DNA of 64,000 bases from CAZHGD01 sp964531735 (GTDB taxonomy: Bacteria; Armatimonadota; UBA10988), in assembly GCA_964531735.1 (NCBI GenBank), contig CAZHGD010000004.1, positions 1-64,000 of the forward strand. Reading direction: 5' to 3'. This document shows positions 24,596 to 34,100 of the stretch, in pieces (the first letter of the stretch is position 1; every line of letters starts with the position of its first letter). A model generated the notes under the pieces. The model saw nothing but the letters and a program-made list of their open reading frames with translations, made no database searches and had not been told where the DNA came from. The position numbers and the translations under genes were made by a program.

Positions 24596-27324
24596 CACAG
24601 TCCCTCCTCGGCCAGGGCCTGCGTCAAGGTCCGGCCAATCAGCCGGTGCTGCACCTGCACCGGCTGGTACATGCCGGCCATGCCGCCGCGGAACGGCACG
24701 CGGTACGCATAGGTGTGGTCCAGCGCGCCGAGCAGTTGGTCGGTCAGCCGCACGGCCTCGGCTTCGCTTGCCGCCTGCAAGGCCAGACCGCGGCCGTCGG
24801 CCAGCCGGCGCCAACCGGTCGTCGGCGCGCCGATGGTCACGGCCACGTACGAGCCGGCGGCCGGCGGCGTGCCGACCACCGCGGCGGCCATCGGCGCCGG
24901 GTGCTGGCGCGCCTGCTGCGCCCAGAAGCTGAAGTAGCCCCGCAGGCGGCTGACCACCCGCGCCTCGGCGCGCCGCTCGGCGTGCGCGCTGACGATGGCG
25001 AACCGCGGTTGACCCGCGGCGTCGACGAACGCGAACTCCGCGAGTTGGCGACCGGTGAGCGCGAACGCAGCCACGCGGTAGCGCGCTGCCACCCGATGCG
25101 CGCCGGCCGGCAAGGTGAGCGGCTGGCCGGCCTGGACCGGCTGGTCATCGACCGTCAGTTGCGCCAGCGTGGCGCCGGCCAGGGCCGCGGGGTGCAACCG
25201 CACGGTGGTCGGCTGGCCAGGCTGGAGCTCGGCCGTCGCAATCACCTCGGGCAGGTCGCGTTGGATGCGGGCGGTGACCGGACCACGGTAGCCGCTCACC
25301 GCCAGGAGCGATTGCAGCACCAAGTTGCCGCGGCGCGGCAGCGTGACGTCGATCACCGTCCGCCGGTCGGTCACCTGCTGCGGCAGCGTCGCGTCGTCGC
25401 GGCGGCTGGCGTAGAGGTGGTCACCGGGCCCGAGCAAGTCGTTGTCGATGGTGACCGTCGCGGCCACCGGTGCCTCGTTCGGACTGCCGACGACCAGGTA
25501 CTGCCCGTCGGCGCCATAGCGTGACGGCCAAGCGTAGCTTTTGGCCGGGGCCGTGACGCTGACCGGTGCCAGCGGGTGCCAACCGGCACGAATCAGCTCG
25601 TCGAGCAGCGGCAGCTCGGCCTGGAGCGTGTCGACGCCGGCCAGGTTCGACCAGGTCGGGTAGATGCCCCACTGGAAGCACTTCAGCCTGACGTAGTCGG
25701 CTACTCCCGAGAAGGCGCGCAGGAACTCGCGACGCTCCAGCTTGGTCCAGTTGGGCAGGATGTTCGGGATGTCGTAGCCCTGCCAGATGACGCCGGGTTT
25801 CTGACCCATGGACATGCGCCACAGCGGGTAGCGCTTGCGGTCGGCGCCGTAGAAGGTCAGCTCGTAGAGCGTGGCATCGGTATGGAAGCCGACGGCCCCG
25901 TGACCGCCGATCAGCGCCAGGCGCTCGAACGGCCGGTCGCTCAGCCGGAGCTGGTGCAGCCGGTCGGCCAGTTGCGAGAGGCTGACGCCGAGGTCCTGGA
26001 AGACGCCGCGCTCGTCCCAGGCGCGGCCGGGCAGCGCGGTGCGGCCGACCAGGGCGCTGTAGTTGCGCTGCTGGTTCACGTACACGTCCAGGGCGAAGCC
26101 CGGCACGACCAGCTCCTGGGCGATCCGCGCCATATCGCCGACGATGCGCTCTTCGTACGAGGTGCCGATGGGCATGACCGCCAGTTCGACATCGTGGTAG
26201 CGGCACCAACTCGACAGCTCGGTCTTCCGCCGCGGGTCCACGATCAGCGCGTCGGCGAACTTCGCTTGCGCCAACTGCTTCTCGACCCACCAGGCCAGTT
26301 GGTAGCACATCAGCCCGTGGTCCAGGCCGTAGGTGTCGAAGTAGCGCCGCCGGTCCTCGCGGAACTGCGCCGCGGTGACTTTGGCCATGGGGTAGTCGCG
26401 CCCCAACATGCTGTTCGCGTGGCCCTCGAGGGGCGTGGCCAGCGGTCGGTACTGCCATTCGCCCTCGCGGACCAGCAGGTCGCCGACGCGGCGGAACGGC
26501 GTGTAGCACCAGTCCCAGGTCACACCGAGTCGCCGCATCAGCTCGGTCGGCGGTGTGGCCGCCCAGGCCTGGTACTCGGCCGCTGCGCCCCAGATGTGGT
26601 CACCGACGCCGGGCGTGGGCTGGAAGGCCGCGGGGAAGGCACGGTGGTACGCCTCCCAGGCCGCCGCCATCAGCCCGTAGCGGCTGCCCCGTGGCCGGCC
26701 GGCGCACACACCCACCGTCTCGCGCTGCCGCGGCTCCAGCACCAGACGCACCGTGAGCGAGAAGACCGCGTCGCCGTTGGCCGCCAGGTGCAGCGTCGGC
26801 CGCGCGTAGCTGCTCAGCGTGTCGGGCGTCAGCCCGAGCCACAGACCGTCACGCGCGTCGGCCACCGCGGCCAGCGGCACGTAGCCGTTGCCGTCGGCGT
26901 TGCTCAGGCGATCGCCCTGCTCGCCCACCACGGCCCGCTGCTCGTCGAAGCCGCCATCCCACCAGCGCGTGTCCGCGGCCGACAACGACAGCCGGGCGGC
27001 CCAGCACAACTCCAGCCGTTGCTGCGCCGCGCTGGTGTTGACCGCGGTCAGCCGCCAGACCGCCGCGTCGCCGGCGCGCTCGGGAGTCAGCTCGAGCTGC
27101 CCGAATCGGCCGCCACCGACCCAGCCGGCCCCGGCGGCTCGCCAGTCGGCCGCCACTTCGCGACCCGCGCCGTCGCGCACCTGCAGGTGCGCCGCCACGG
27201 CACCATCCGGCAGGGGCCAGGGCACCGTGTGGGCCGCCAGACACCGGCCGCCCGCCAACAGGGCCAGCAGCGGCACCCATCGCGGCCACGGGAGCGCTAG
27301 ACCCAGGCAACCCGCGCTACGCAT
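24595..27324 (-). CDS. Large secreted protein of unknown function, possible TIM-barrel hydrolase
   Basis: 909 aa. The start at 27324 has GAGG 8 bases upstream; a GTG at 27333 is also in frame. A signal peptide (about 1-31) is followed by a beta-sandwich region (about 35-240), an aromatic-rich central region with alternating strand/helix pattern (about 270-610; WDWCYTPFRRVG, FALDVYVNQQRNYSAL, KPGVIWQGYDIPN) that looks like a TIM barrel, and C-terminal beta-domains. I do not recognise a named family. Acidic residues in FALDVYV and GYDIPN are possible active-site candidates but this is unproven. Glycan hydrolysis is inferred only from style and neighbours. Confidence 0.6.
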   Translation of the reverse strand: MRSAGCLGLALPWPRWVPLLALLAGGRCLAAHTVPWPLPDGAVAAHLQVRDGAGREVAADWRAAGAGWVGGGRFGQLELTPERAGDAAVWRLTAVNTSAAQQRLELCWAARLSLSAADTRWWDGGFDEQRAVVGEQGDRLSNADGNGYVPLAAVADARDGLWLGLTPDTLSSYARPTLHLAANGDAVFSLTVRLVLEPRQRETVGVCAGRPRGSRYGLMAAAWEAYHRAFPAAFQPTPGVGDHIWGAAAEYQAWAATPPTELMRRLGVTWDWCYTPFRRVGDLLVREGEWQYRPLATPLEGHANSMLGRDYPMAKVTAAQFREDRRRYFDTYGLDHGLMCYQLAWWVEKQLAQAKFADALIVDPRRKTELSSWCRYHDVELAVMPIGTSYEERIVGDMARIAQELVVPGFALDVYVNQQRNYSALVGRTALPGRAWDERGVFQDLGVSLSQLADRLHQLRLSDRPFERLALIGGHGAVGFHTDATLYELTFYGADRKRYPLWRMSMGQKPGVIWQGYDIPNILPNWTKLERREFLRAFSGVADYVRLKCFQWGIYPTWSNLAGVDTLQAELPLLDELIRAGWHPLAPVSVTAPAKSYAWPSRYGADGQYLVVGSPNEAPVAATVTIDNDLLGPGDHLYASRRDDATLPQQVTDRRTVIDVTLPRRGNLVLQSLLAVSGYRGPVTARIQRDLPEVIATAELQPGQPTTVRLHPAALAGATLAQLTVDDQPVQAGQPLTLPAGAHRVAARYRVAAFALTGRQLAEFAFVDAAGQPRFAIVSAHAERRAEARVVSRLRGYFSFWAQQARQHPAPMAAAVVGTPPAAGSYVAVTIGAPTTGWRRLADGRGLALQAASEAEAVRLTDQLLGALDHTYAYRVPFRGGMAGMYQPVQVQHRLIGRTLTQALAEEGL

Positions 27325-27355
27325 ACCGCTCACCTCGTGCGACCGGCCCGCCCGC

Positions 27356-30247
27356 CTAACGCAGCGACAGCCACGGTTTGGCGGGCTGCTCGTACGAGAG
27401 GGTCACGCGCGCCACCATGATGCCGTTGTTGTACGTCCAGATGCCGGCGTAACCACCGGGCAGCGGCGTCGGGTCCGGCCAGTCCAGCACGCGCTGGTCG
27501 TCCACGTAGAGCTGCACGCGGTCGCCGCGGCGCTCGGCGCGGATGTTGGCCCAGCGGTTGTGGCCGTGGATGAACAGCCGGAAGCGGTCGTTCCGCGCTA
27601 CTTCCTGGCCGCGCCGCCGCAGGATCGCGCCGCCGGCCGGCGGGTGGATCTGGAACGCGTAGCCGCTGTCGGGGTCCTGGCCGTCACCGCACAGAGCGGC
27701 GTTGAAGTCGCCGGTGCGCTCGACCTTCTGCCCGCTCAGTTCCACCATCTTGGCCCCGGCGTAGAAGTCGAGCACCGTGTCGCCCTGCATGGGTTGCTTG
27801 TGCCAGATGGCCGCCGCCTGTTCGCCGACGCCGCCGAACCACGACCAGTCGGGCGTGCAGCTCCAGCGGTTGCTCACGTCCCAGGTACCGCTGGCCACCC
27901 ACCAGTCGACCGGCGCCGTGTCGAAGGCGTAGTCACGCAGGTTGGTGGCCCAGAGCGTGACCGCCGACAGCTTCGGCTTGAAGCCGACCACCTGGAACGC
28001 CACGCGGCCACCTTCCACCTTGCCGCCACGCGGCGCATGGACCACCACGCGGTTGTCCACCAGGCCGAGCACCCCGTTGGTCGACTTGCCCAACTCGAAC
28101 ACCACGCCCTCGCGCACGGGCGCCTGGCCTTTGGAAACCACCTGGCCCCGGTGGCGCAGCTCCAGACTGGCGGTGGCGCCGGTCCGTTGGAGCGTCACCG
28201 AGTAGCCCGAGTCGGTCGAGGCGCCATCGCCCTCGGCCAACAGCATGAGCCGCGCGCCGTCGGGCAGCGTGGCCGGCTCCAGCCGCAGCATCAGGTCGCC
28301 GAAGAACGAGTTGCGCCGCCAGAACAGGCCCGGCTGCGCGGCATCGGCCTCCCACTGAAGGGCCGGGCCGGCCCAACTGTCCAGGTCCATCAGACCGGCG
28401 AAGTCCGGTACCTTGCTCTTCAGGTTCTGGCCGCGGTCGTTCTCTTTCTCGTTGGCCTCCACGGCCACGTCGTCGAACCGCGCGCGGGTGTTCTCGGCGC
28501 GCAGCGCAATGGCGCCACCGGCGTAGTAGGCGTCCTCGGCAGTGAGCACCGGCTGGCCATCCACCAGCGCCGTGTAGCTGGCGCCGTCACAGCGCACCTG
28601 CAGCTCGTACCACTGCCCCGCTTGCAGGCCCCCTGCGCACGACTTCACGATCTCGGGCTGACCGTCGACCACCCGGACGAACGCGAACCCATCCGGCAGC
28701 TTCGCGCCCTGGCGGACGCGGACCGCGAACAGGTACAGGTTCTTGGCGTCCTGGGCGTAGAAACCCAGACCGACGCGGCCGGTCGGCTCGTTCGGCCGCA
28801 CCGCGCAGGTGAACCGGTAGTCGTCCCAGAACGTGCGCCCGTTGATCGCCGTGGCCACCTCGTTCGGCGCGTCGGCCTTGTACGAGAACGGGTTGGCGCC
28901 CATATCGGGGTTCTGCACCGGCGCCGTCTGCCACTGGCCACCGAAGGTCTCCCAGCCGCCGCTGGAGTCGTTGGTGCGCATGAAGTCGTCGGTGAAGTAG
29001 ACGTCCTCGATGGGCTGGTACTCCAGGTTGGTCACCGCCCCCTTGGTCGCCACTGCGCCGCGGTGGATGCCGGTGATGTCGGCGCTGGCCACGACCGCGC
29101 CGGCCACCACGGACAGCCGTCCGGCGCGCTCCTTGAGCACGAACCGCGACCCGCGCTGCAGTCGCGCGGCCGAGGCGCCGAGCACCTTGAAGCTGCCGCC
29201 CGTGACGCGCCCGATGCGCACCCCGCTGCGGCCCAGCTCCACGCGCAGGTAGCTGTTGCCGTTCCAGTAGTTGCAGAGCACCTCGGCTCGGTCGCTGGCC
29301 AGCCAGCCGCCGACGTTGTACTCGTCGGCCGGCTGCTTCTCCAGCAGTGTGAAGCCCTGCGGCAACGCGCCCGCGGCGCCGGACCCATCGGGCCGTTCAA
29401 TCGGCGGCCGCACCTTCGCTGCCGGGCGCACGTTCCGGTTGACGGTCCGTCCGCTCTGCGCTCGGGCCAGATGGGCACCCTCGGGCTCCACCTGCGCCTG
29501 CGCGCGCCCATCGGTCAGCAGATGCACCATCGACAGGATGAGCCGGTCCATGTCCTGGCCCAGCAGGCCGGTGGCGAAGCCGACCGCCGGACCGCAGATC
29601 AGCAGGCGGCCCGGCCCTTCGCGCCGGAGCAGGATAGCCGGCGCGCGCGGCCCTTCGTCCCCGCGCTGCCGGCGCAGCTTCTCGCGCTCCTCATCCGGTG
29701 GCCCCGGTGGCGGCAGCGGCGAGGTGGCGGTGTACTCGGCCAACGTCACCGCGCCCTCGGTGACCACCGGCACCAAGTTGTCGTGCCCCATGGTGAAGTT
29801 CAGATCGAAGTTGAGCGCGCGGGCCAAGGCGTTGTGGCCACCGGTCAGCTCCACGCGGGCCAACGACCGGCCCGCCACGCCCACTGCGGCCGGGCCTTGT
29901 CCGCCGGCCGTGGCGAACAGGCCGCGCAGGCCCGGCCCGATGCCGCTGTAGTCGACCAGCAGCGCGCCGCCCTTGCTCATCAACTGGGCCACGGCGGGCA
30001 TCAGATCGGGCACGTTCGGCGGCGCCCCGGCGATGATCACCAGGTCATAGCGACCCAGCACCTCCGGATCGGCGAGTTGCTCGTCATAGAGCAGGTCTCG
30101 CGGCAGACCGTGGCGCGCCAGAGCGCCCACGTAGCCGGTCGGCCAGACGCCGCCCACCGCGATCCGACCCGGCCCCTGCTGGGCCGCCAGCGGGGCCACC
30201 AGCAGCAGCAGCCAGACATTGGCACGCCAGACCAACCCGCGGTTCAT
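27356..30247 (-). CDS. Secreted ThuA/GATase-like plus multiple LamG/DUF1080-like domains (copy A)
   Basis: 963 aa. Start ATG 30247; signal peptide VWLLLLVAPLAAQQ. About residues 22-250 form an alpha/beta ThuA/GATase-like domain (RIAVGGVWPTGYVGAL, YDLVIIAGAPPN). Several concanavalin-A-like sandwiches of the LamG/DUF1080 type follow, e.g. EDVYFTDDFMRTNDSSGGWE (about 412), GLGFYAQDAKNLYLFAV (about 485), MDLDSWAGPALQWEAD (about 605) and VDWWVASGTWDVSNRW (about 765). Probably binds or remodels carbohydrate outside the cell; no catalytic residues are assigned. It is a tandem duplicate of the next gene upstream. The GGGGAAG ribosome site lies in a perfect hairpin. Confidence 0.7.
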   Translation of the reverse strand: MNRGLVWRANVWLLLLVAPLAAQQGPGRIAVGGVWPTGYVGALARHGLPRDLLYDEQLADPEVLGRYDLVIIAGAPPNVPDLMPAVAQLMSKGGALLVDYSGIGPGLRGLFATAGGQGPAAVGVAGRSLARVELTGGHNALARALNFDLNFTMGHDNLVPVVTEGAVTLAEYTATSPLPPPGPPDEEREKLRRQRGDEGPRAPAILLRREGPGRLLICGPAVGFATGLLGQDMDRLILSMVHLLTDGRAQAQVEPEGAHLARAQSGRTVNRNVRPAAKVRPPIERPDGSGAAGALPQGFTLLEKQPADEYNVGGWLASDRAEVLCNYWNGNSYLRVELGRSGVRIGRVTGGSFKVLGASAARLQRGSRFVLKERAGRLSVVAGAVVASADITGIHRGAVATKGAVTNLEYQPIEDVYFTDDFMRTNDSSGGWETFGGQWQTAPVQNPDMGANPFSYKADAPNEVATAINGRTFWDDYRFTCAVRPNEPTGRVGLGFYAQDAKNLYLFAVRVRQGAKLPDGFAFVRVVDGQPEIVKSCAGGLQAGQWYELQVRCDGASYTALVDGQPVLTAEDAYYAGGAIALRAENTRARFDDVAVEANEKENDRGQNLKSKVPDFAGLMDLDSWAGPALQWEADAAQPGLFWRRNSFFGDLMLRLEPATLPDGARLMLLAEGDGASTDSGYSVTLQRTGATASLELRHRGQVVSKGQAPVREGVVFELGKSTNGVLGLVDNRVVVHAPRGGKVEGGRVAFQVVGFKPKLSAVTLWATNLRDYAFDTAPVDWWVASGTWDVSNRWSCTPDWSWFGGVGEQAAAIWHKQPMQGDTVLDFYAGAKMVELSGQKVERTGDFNAALCGDGQDPDSGYAFQIHPPAGGAILRRRGQEVARNDRFRLFIHGHNRWANIRAERRGDRVQLYVDDQRVLDWPDPTPLPGGYAGIWTYNNGIMVARVTLSYEQPAKPWLSLR

Positions 30248-30272
30248 ATGCTTCCCCTTGCAGGGAAGCATA
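30247..30272 (-). promoter_or_regulatory. Perfect hairpin covering the ribosome-binding site of the ThuA/LamG copy A gene
   Basis: On the plus strand TATGCTTCCC (30247-30256) and GGGAAGCATA (30263-30272) pair over 10 bases with a 6-base loop. In the mRNA the 3' arm contains the GGGGAAG ribosome site and runs into the ATG. It could restrict translation of copy A. The other copy has no such hairpin before its start. Confidence 0.55.
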
Positions 30273-30312
30273 CGCCCATCGGCCGCGCGATGCCAGGGGT
30301 CGGCCGAACTGC

Positions 30313-33213
30313 CTACCGCAACGACAGCCACGGCTTGCCCGCCTGCTCGTACGAGAGCGTGACGCGAGCCACCATGATGCCGTTGTCCTGCGTCCAGATG
30401 CCGGCGTAGCCGCCGGTCAGCGGCTGCGGATCGTCATAGTCGAGGACCAACTGGCCGTCGACGTAGAGCTGGACCTGCCCGCCCCGCCGTTCGACGCGCA
30501 CGTTGGCCCACCGGTTGTGCCCGCGCGAGAACAGCCGGAACTTCGGGTTGCGCGCGACCTCCTTGCCCTGCCGCCGGAGGATCGCGCCGCCGGTCCGCGG
30601 ATGCACCAGGAACGCATAGCCGCTGTCCGAGTCGCGACCGTCGCCGCACAGCGCCGCGTTGAAGTCGCCGGTGCGCTCCGAGCGGCGGCCGTCCTTCTCG
30701 AGCATCTTGGCGCCGGCGTAGAAGTCCATGACCGTGTCGCCCTGCATCGGCTGCTTATGCCAGATCGCGGCCACCTGCTGGCCGACGCCGCCGAACCAGG
30801 ACCAGTCGGGGGTGCAGCTCCAGCGGTTGGTCACGTCCCAGCTGCCGCTGGCCACCCACCAGTCGACCGGCGCGGTATCGAACGCATAGTCGCTCAGGTT
30901 GGTGGCCCACAGCGAGACCGTCGACAGCTTCGGCTTGAAGCCCGTGGCCTGGAACGCCACGCGCCCGCCCTCGACCTTGCCACCCCGCGGCGCGGTCACC
31001 ACCACGCGGTCGTTGACCAGGCCCAGGACGCCGTTGGTCGACTTCCCAAGCTGCAACTGCACGCCGTCGCCGATGGCCGCCTGGCCGCGCGAGACCACCT
31101 GTCCGCGATGACGCAGCTCCAGCGCGGCGCTGTTGCGGCGCCGTTGCAGCGACAAGGCGTAGCCCGAGGTGGTCGACGTGCCGTCGCTCTCGGCCAGCAA
31201 GGTCAACGTGGCGCCGTCGGGCAGACTCTTCGGCTCGAACTTCAGCATCAGGTCGCCGAAGAACGAGTTGCGCCGCCAGAACAGGCCCGGCTGCGCCGGA
31301 TCGGCCTCCCATTGCAGCGCCGGGCCGGCCCAGCTATCCAGGTCCATCAGGCCGGCATAGTCCGGCACCTTGCTCTGCAAGCTCCGGCCGCGATCGTCCT
31401 CTTTGTCGTTGGTCTCCACCAGCACATCGTCGAACCGCGCCTTGGTATGGTCGGCGCGTAGCGCCACCTTGCCGCCGGTGAACACGGCGTCCTTGGCCGT
31501 CAGCACCGGCTGGCCGTCGACGCAGGCCGTGTAGGTGTCGCCATCGGCCCGCACTTGGAGCTGGTACCACTGCCCGGCCAGCAGGCCGCCCGGGCAGACG
31601 CTGAGCTGCCGCACCTGGCCATCGGTCACGCGCAGGAGGGCGAAGCCGTCGGGCAGTTTCTCTTGTTGGCGCACCTTGACCGCGAACAGGTAGAGGTTGT
31701 TGGCATCCTGCGCGTAGAACCCCAGGCCCACGCTGCCGCTCGGCTCACCCGGTCGCACCGCACAGGTATAGCGGTACTCGTCCCAGAACGGATGCCCGTT
31801 GATCGCCGTGGCGATCTCGTCGGGTGCCTCGGCCTTGTACGAGAACGGGTTGGCGCCCATGTCCGGGTTCTGCACCGGCGCGGTCTGCCACTTGCCGCCA
31901 ACCGTCTCCCAGCCGCCACTGGAGTCGTTGGTGCGCATGAAATCGTCGCTGAAGAAGACGTCGTCGACCGCCTGGTACTCCACCTCACCGAGGTCGCCCT
32001 TGCTGGCCACCGCGCCACGGTGCAGGCCGCGGATGTCGGCGGTCACGGCCGTCTGGCCCACGTGCACGGTGAGTTGGTCATCGCGCTCCTTGAGCACGAT
32101 CCGACTGCCCGCGGCCAGCCGCTGCGCCGAGGCGCCGAGCACCCGCTGCGTGGCGCCGGTCACCCGCGCAATGCGCACGCCATTGCGGCTCAGTTCCACG
32201 CGCAGGTAGCTGTTCGGGCTCCAGTAGTTGCAGAGGACCTCGGAGCGGTCGTTGCCGAGGCGGGCACCGAGGTTGAACTCGTCGGCGGGCTCCTTCTCGA
32301 CCATGGCGTAGCCGGTCGGCAGCGCCGCCGCCGCGCCGGGGCCGTTCGGCCGCTCCACCGGCGGCTTCGGCTTGCTGGTGCGGGCGGTCTTGCCCAGGCT
32401 CCGCGCGCTCTGCTTGCGACCAAGGTGGCCGCCCTCCGCCTCGAGTTGCGCCACCGCGCGACCGTCGGTCAGCAGCGCCACCATGGCGCCAATCAGCTTG
32501 TCGTGGTCCTGGCCCATCAGGCCGGTCGCCTGGCCGATCGGCGGTCCGCAGACCAGCATCCGGCCGGCGCCCTGACGGCGCAGGACCAGCGCCGGGCCTT
32601 TCGGCCCTTCGTCGGCCTTGCCGCGCTTGCGGTCCTTCTTGCGATCACGATCACCGTCGGCCAGCGGCGTGGTGGCCTCATACTCGGCCAGCACCAGGTC
32701 GCCCGGCCGGCTGGCCGGCACCAGGCCGCCCTGGCCCGGCTCGAAGCTGGCGCCCTTGCCCATCGCCTGTGCGAGTGGGTTGCCATCGCCGACCAGCCGC
32801 ACCGTGGCGCGCGAGCGCGCCACCAGCCCGAGAGCGGCCAGGCCGCGTCCGTCGCCGTCGCCCAGCAGGCCGCGCAAGGCGGGACCGGGCGAGGTGAGGT
32901 CGAGCAGCACGGCGCCGCCCTTGGCCAGCACCTTGGTCACCGCGCCGGCCAGGTCGCCGCTGACCGGCGGCACGCCCGCGATGATCACCAGGTCGTAGGA
33001 GGTCAGCAGGGCGGCGTCGGTCAGTTGCTCATCGTAGAGCAGATCGCGCGGCAGGCCGAAGCGGGCCAGGGCACCGACATAGCCGGTGGGCATGACGCCG
33101 CCGACGGCGATGCGGCCGGGACCGCGCGAGTCGGCCGCCGTGACGGCCGCGGCCGACCACACCAACACCAGCAATAGCCCGCCACAGCGGGCCACACGCG
33201 ACGCAGGGCTCAT
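30313..33213 (-). CDS. Secreted ThuA/GATase-like plus multiple LamG/DUF1080-like domains (copy B)
   Basis: 966 aa, same architecture as copy A downstream: signal peptide (GGLLLVLVWSAAAVTAADS), ThuA/GATase-like domain (RIAVGGVMPTGYVGAL, YDLVIIAGVPPVSG), Lys/Arg/Asp-rich linker DGDRDRKKDRKRGK (about 220), and four LamG-like sandwiches. The start at 33213 has GAGG 9 bases upstream. Copy B has the basic linker and diverges most in the N-terminal domain, suggesting different ligands or partners. It follows the membrane-anchored protein gene by 63 bases. Confidence 0.7.
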   Translation of the reverse strand: MSPASRVARCGGLLLVLVWSAAAVTAADSRGPGRIAVGGVMPTGYVGALARFGLPRDLLYDEQLTDAALLTSYDLVIIAGVPPVSGDLAGAVTKVLAKGGAVLLDLTSPGPALRGLLGDGDGRGLAALGLVARSRATVRLVGDGNPLAQAMGKGASFEPGQGGLVPASRPGDLVLAEYEATTPLADGDRDRKKDRKRGKADEGPKGPALVLRRQGAGRMLVCGPPIGQATGLMGQDHDKLIGAMVALLTDGRAVAQLEAEGGHLGRKQSARSLGKTARTSKPKPPVERPNGPGAAAALPTGYAMVEKEPADEFNLGARLGNDRSEVLCNYWSPNSYLRVELSRNGVRIARVTGATQRVLGASAQRLAAGSRIVLKERDDQLTVHVGQTAVTADIRGLHRGAVASKGDLGEVEYQAVDDVFFSDDFMRTNDSSGGWETVGGKWQTAPVQNPDMGANPFSYKAEAPDEIATAINGHPFWDEYRYTCAVRPGEPSGSVGLGFYAQDANNLYLFAVKVRQQEKLPDGFALLRVTDGQVRQLSVCPGGLLAGQWYQLQVRADGDTYTACVDGQPVLTAKDAVFTGGKVALRADHTKARFDDVLVETNDKEDDRGRSLQSKVPDYAGLMDLDSWAGPALQWEADPAQPGLFWRRNSFFGDLMLKFEPKSLPDGATLTLLAESDGTSTTSGYALSLQRRRNSAALELRHRGQVVSRGQAAIGDGVQLQLGKSTNGVLGLVNDRVVVTAPRGGKVEGGRVAFQATGFKPKLSTVSLWATNLSDYAFDTAPVDWWVASGSWDVTNRWSCTPDWSWFGGVGQQVAAIWHKQPMQGDTVMDFYAGAKMLEKDGRRSERTGDFNAALCGDGRDSDSGYAFLVHPRTGGAILRRQGKEVARNPKFRLFSRGHNRWANVRVERRGGQVQLYVDGQLVLDYDDPQPLTGGYAGIWTQDNGIMVARVTLSYEQAGKPWLSLR

Positions 33214-33276
33214 CGAAGGCCACCTCAGTCCGGTTCGCCGGTATTGACGCTGGCGTGGCACGCCGGGTTCGCCGGC

Positions 33277-34017
33277 TCAGCGGCCGAAGGGATCTTCGAG
33301 GTGAACCATGACCTGCACCTGCCCGGGCTGCACCGCCACCGCGTCGCAGACCAGGCGCGGCACGATGGCGTCGGTGGCCAGACTCAGATCGTTGCGGAGC
33401 AGGCCACGGAACGCCGTCGCCGCGGGATCGTCGTCCGGCAGCGCCTGACGCGAGCCCGGCGTGCGCAGTTCGACCGTGCCCACGTCGAACACGACCAGGT
33501 TCGGCGGCACCACACGGAGGCTGGCCGACAGCGAGGCGTTGTACTTGACCGGACCCATCGCCGTGCCGCCTTCGAGCACCACCCGCCCCTCTTCGATGCG
33601 GGCCGTGGTGAGCTCGAACAGGTGCGGCAGCCACGACTGTTGGCCCAGCGCGGCCACCAGGGCCGGCGGATCGAGGCTGAACCCGCCGGTGGCGAGGGGC
33701 GCCTTGGCCGCACCGTTGGGCACCGGCAGCCGGAACCACACCCGGGGCACCACCAGGCCGTCACGCAGCGACACCTGCTGGCCCTCGATCTGCACCGTGG
33801 GCAAGCTACGCTCGCGGGCGCAGGTGGCCGCCCGCCAGGACTGGGCCGGCCAATGGCTCTGCGCCAACCGCACCGCCTCGCGCTCGCTGCGGCGTTGCGC
33901 CCGCAGCCGGGCGACACCCAGGCCGACAATCGGCGCCAGGACCAAGACATAGCCCAGCACGACGAGCCACGCCAGACGGCGGCGGCGCGACTGGACCGGG
34001 GTGCGCGTGGACGACAT
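33277..34017 (-). CDS. Membrane-anchored protein of unknown function
   Basis: 246 aa. A basic N-terminus (RTPVQSRRRRLAW) and one membrane helix (LVVLGYVLVLAPIVGLGVA, about 17-36) are followed by a beta-rich extracytoplasmic part. Runs such as ARIEEGRVVLEGG and YNASLSASLRVVPPNLVVF, with alternating hydrophobicity, recall LmeA/DUF2993-like lipid-binding sheets, but I cannot confirm it. GGAGG lies 5 bases before the ATG at 34017. It is the first gene of the run ending with the DUF1559-like gene and is divergent from the nitrilase gene. Confidence 0.6.
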   Translation of the reverse strand: MSSTRTPVQSRRRRLAWLVVLGYVLVLAPIVGLGVARLRAQRRSEREAVRLAQSHWPAQSWRAATCARERSLPTVQIEGQQVSLRDGLVVPRVWFRLPVPNGAAKAPLATGGFSLDPPALVAALGQQSWLPHLFELTTARIEEGRVVLEGGTAMGPVKYNASLSASLRVVPPNLVVFDVGTVELRTPGSRQALPDDDPAATAFRGLLRNDLSLATDAIVPRLVCDAVAVQPGQVQVMVHLEDPFGR

Positions 34018-34033
34018 GGCGACCTCCCTGCCG

Positions 34034-34063
34034 AGTCTGCCCGGCCGCCCGGCAGGCTGTCAA
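34034..34063 (-). promoter_or_regulatory. Weak candidate promoter for the membrane-anchored protein gene
   Basis: On the minus strand a consensus -35 TTGACA (34058-34063), an 18-base spacer and a poor -10 CAGACT (34034-34039). The predicted transcript start would fall on the ribosome site, which argues against it. Confidence 0.25.
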
Positions 34064-34100
34064 CTCGCGGCGCCGAATACGCCGCGCGGAGCCTCCCACC

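Larger units (their letters stand above)
27356..33213 (-). repeat. Tandem gene duplication, two copies of about 2.9 kb
   Basis: The CDSs at 27356-30247 and 30313-33213 have the same domain order along their full length. Protein segments are nearly identical, e.g. MDLDSWAGPALQWEAD versus the same with one change, and both end EQxxKPWLSLR. DNA similarity extends across the C-terminal halves. The copies are 65 bases apart. Confidence 0.85.

Noticed and set aside
26888..30409. A 1173-codon open frame on the plus strand
   Set aside because: Antisense to the large secreted protein and the ThuA/LamG gene, composed of low-complexity Arg/Pro/Ala/Gly/His/Gln sequence with no recognisable domain. Typical shadow frame of GC-rich DNA.
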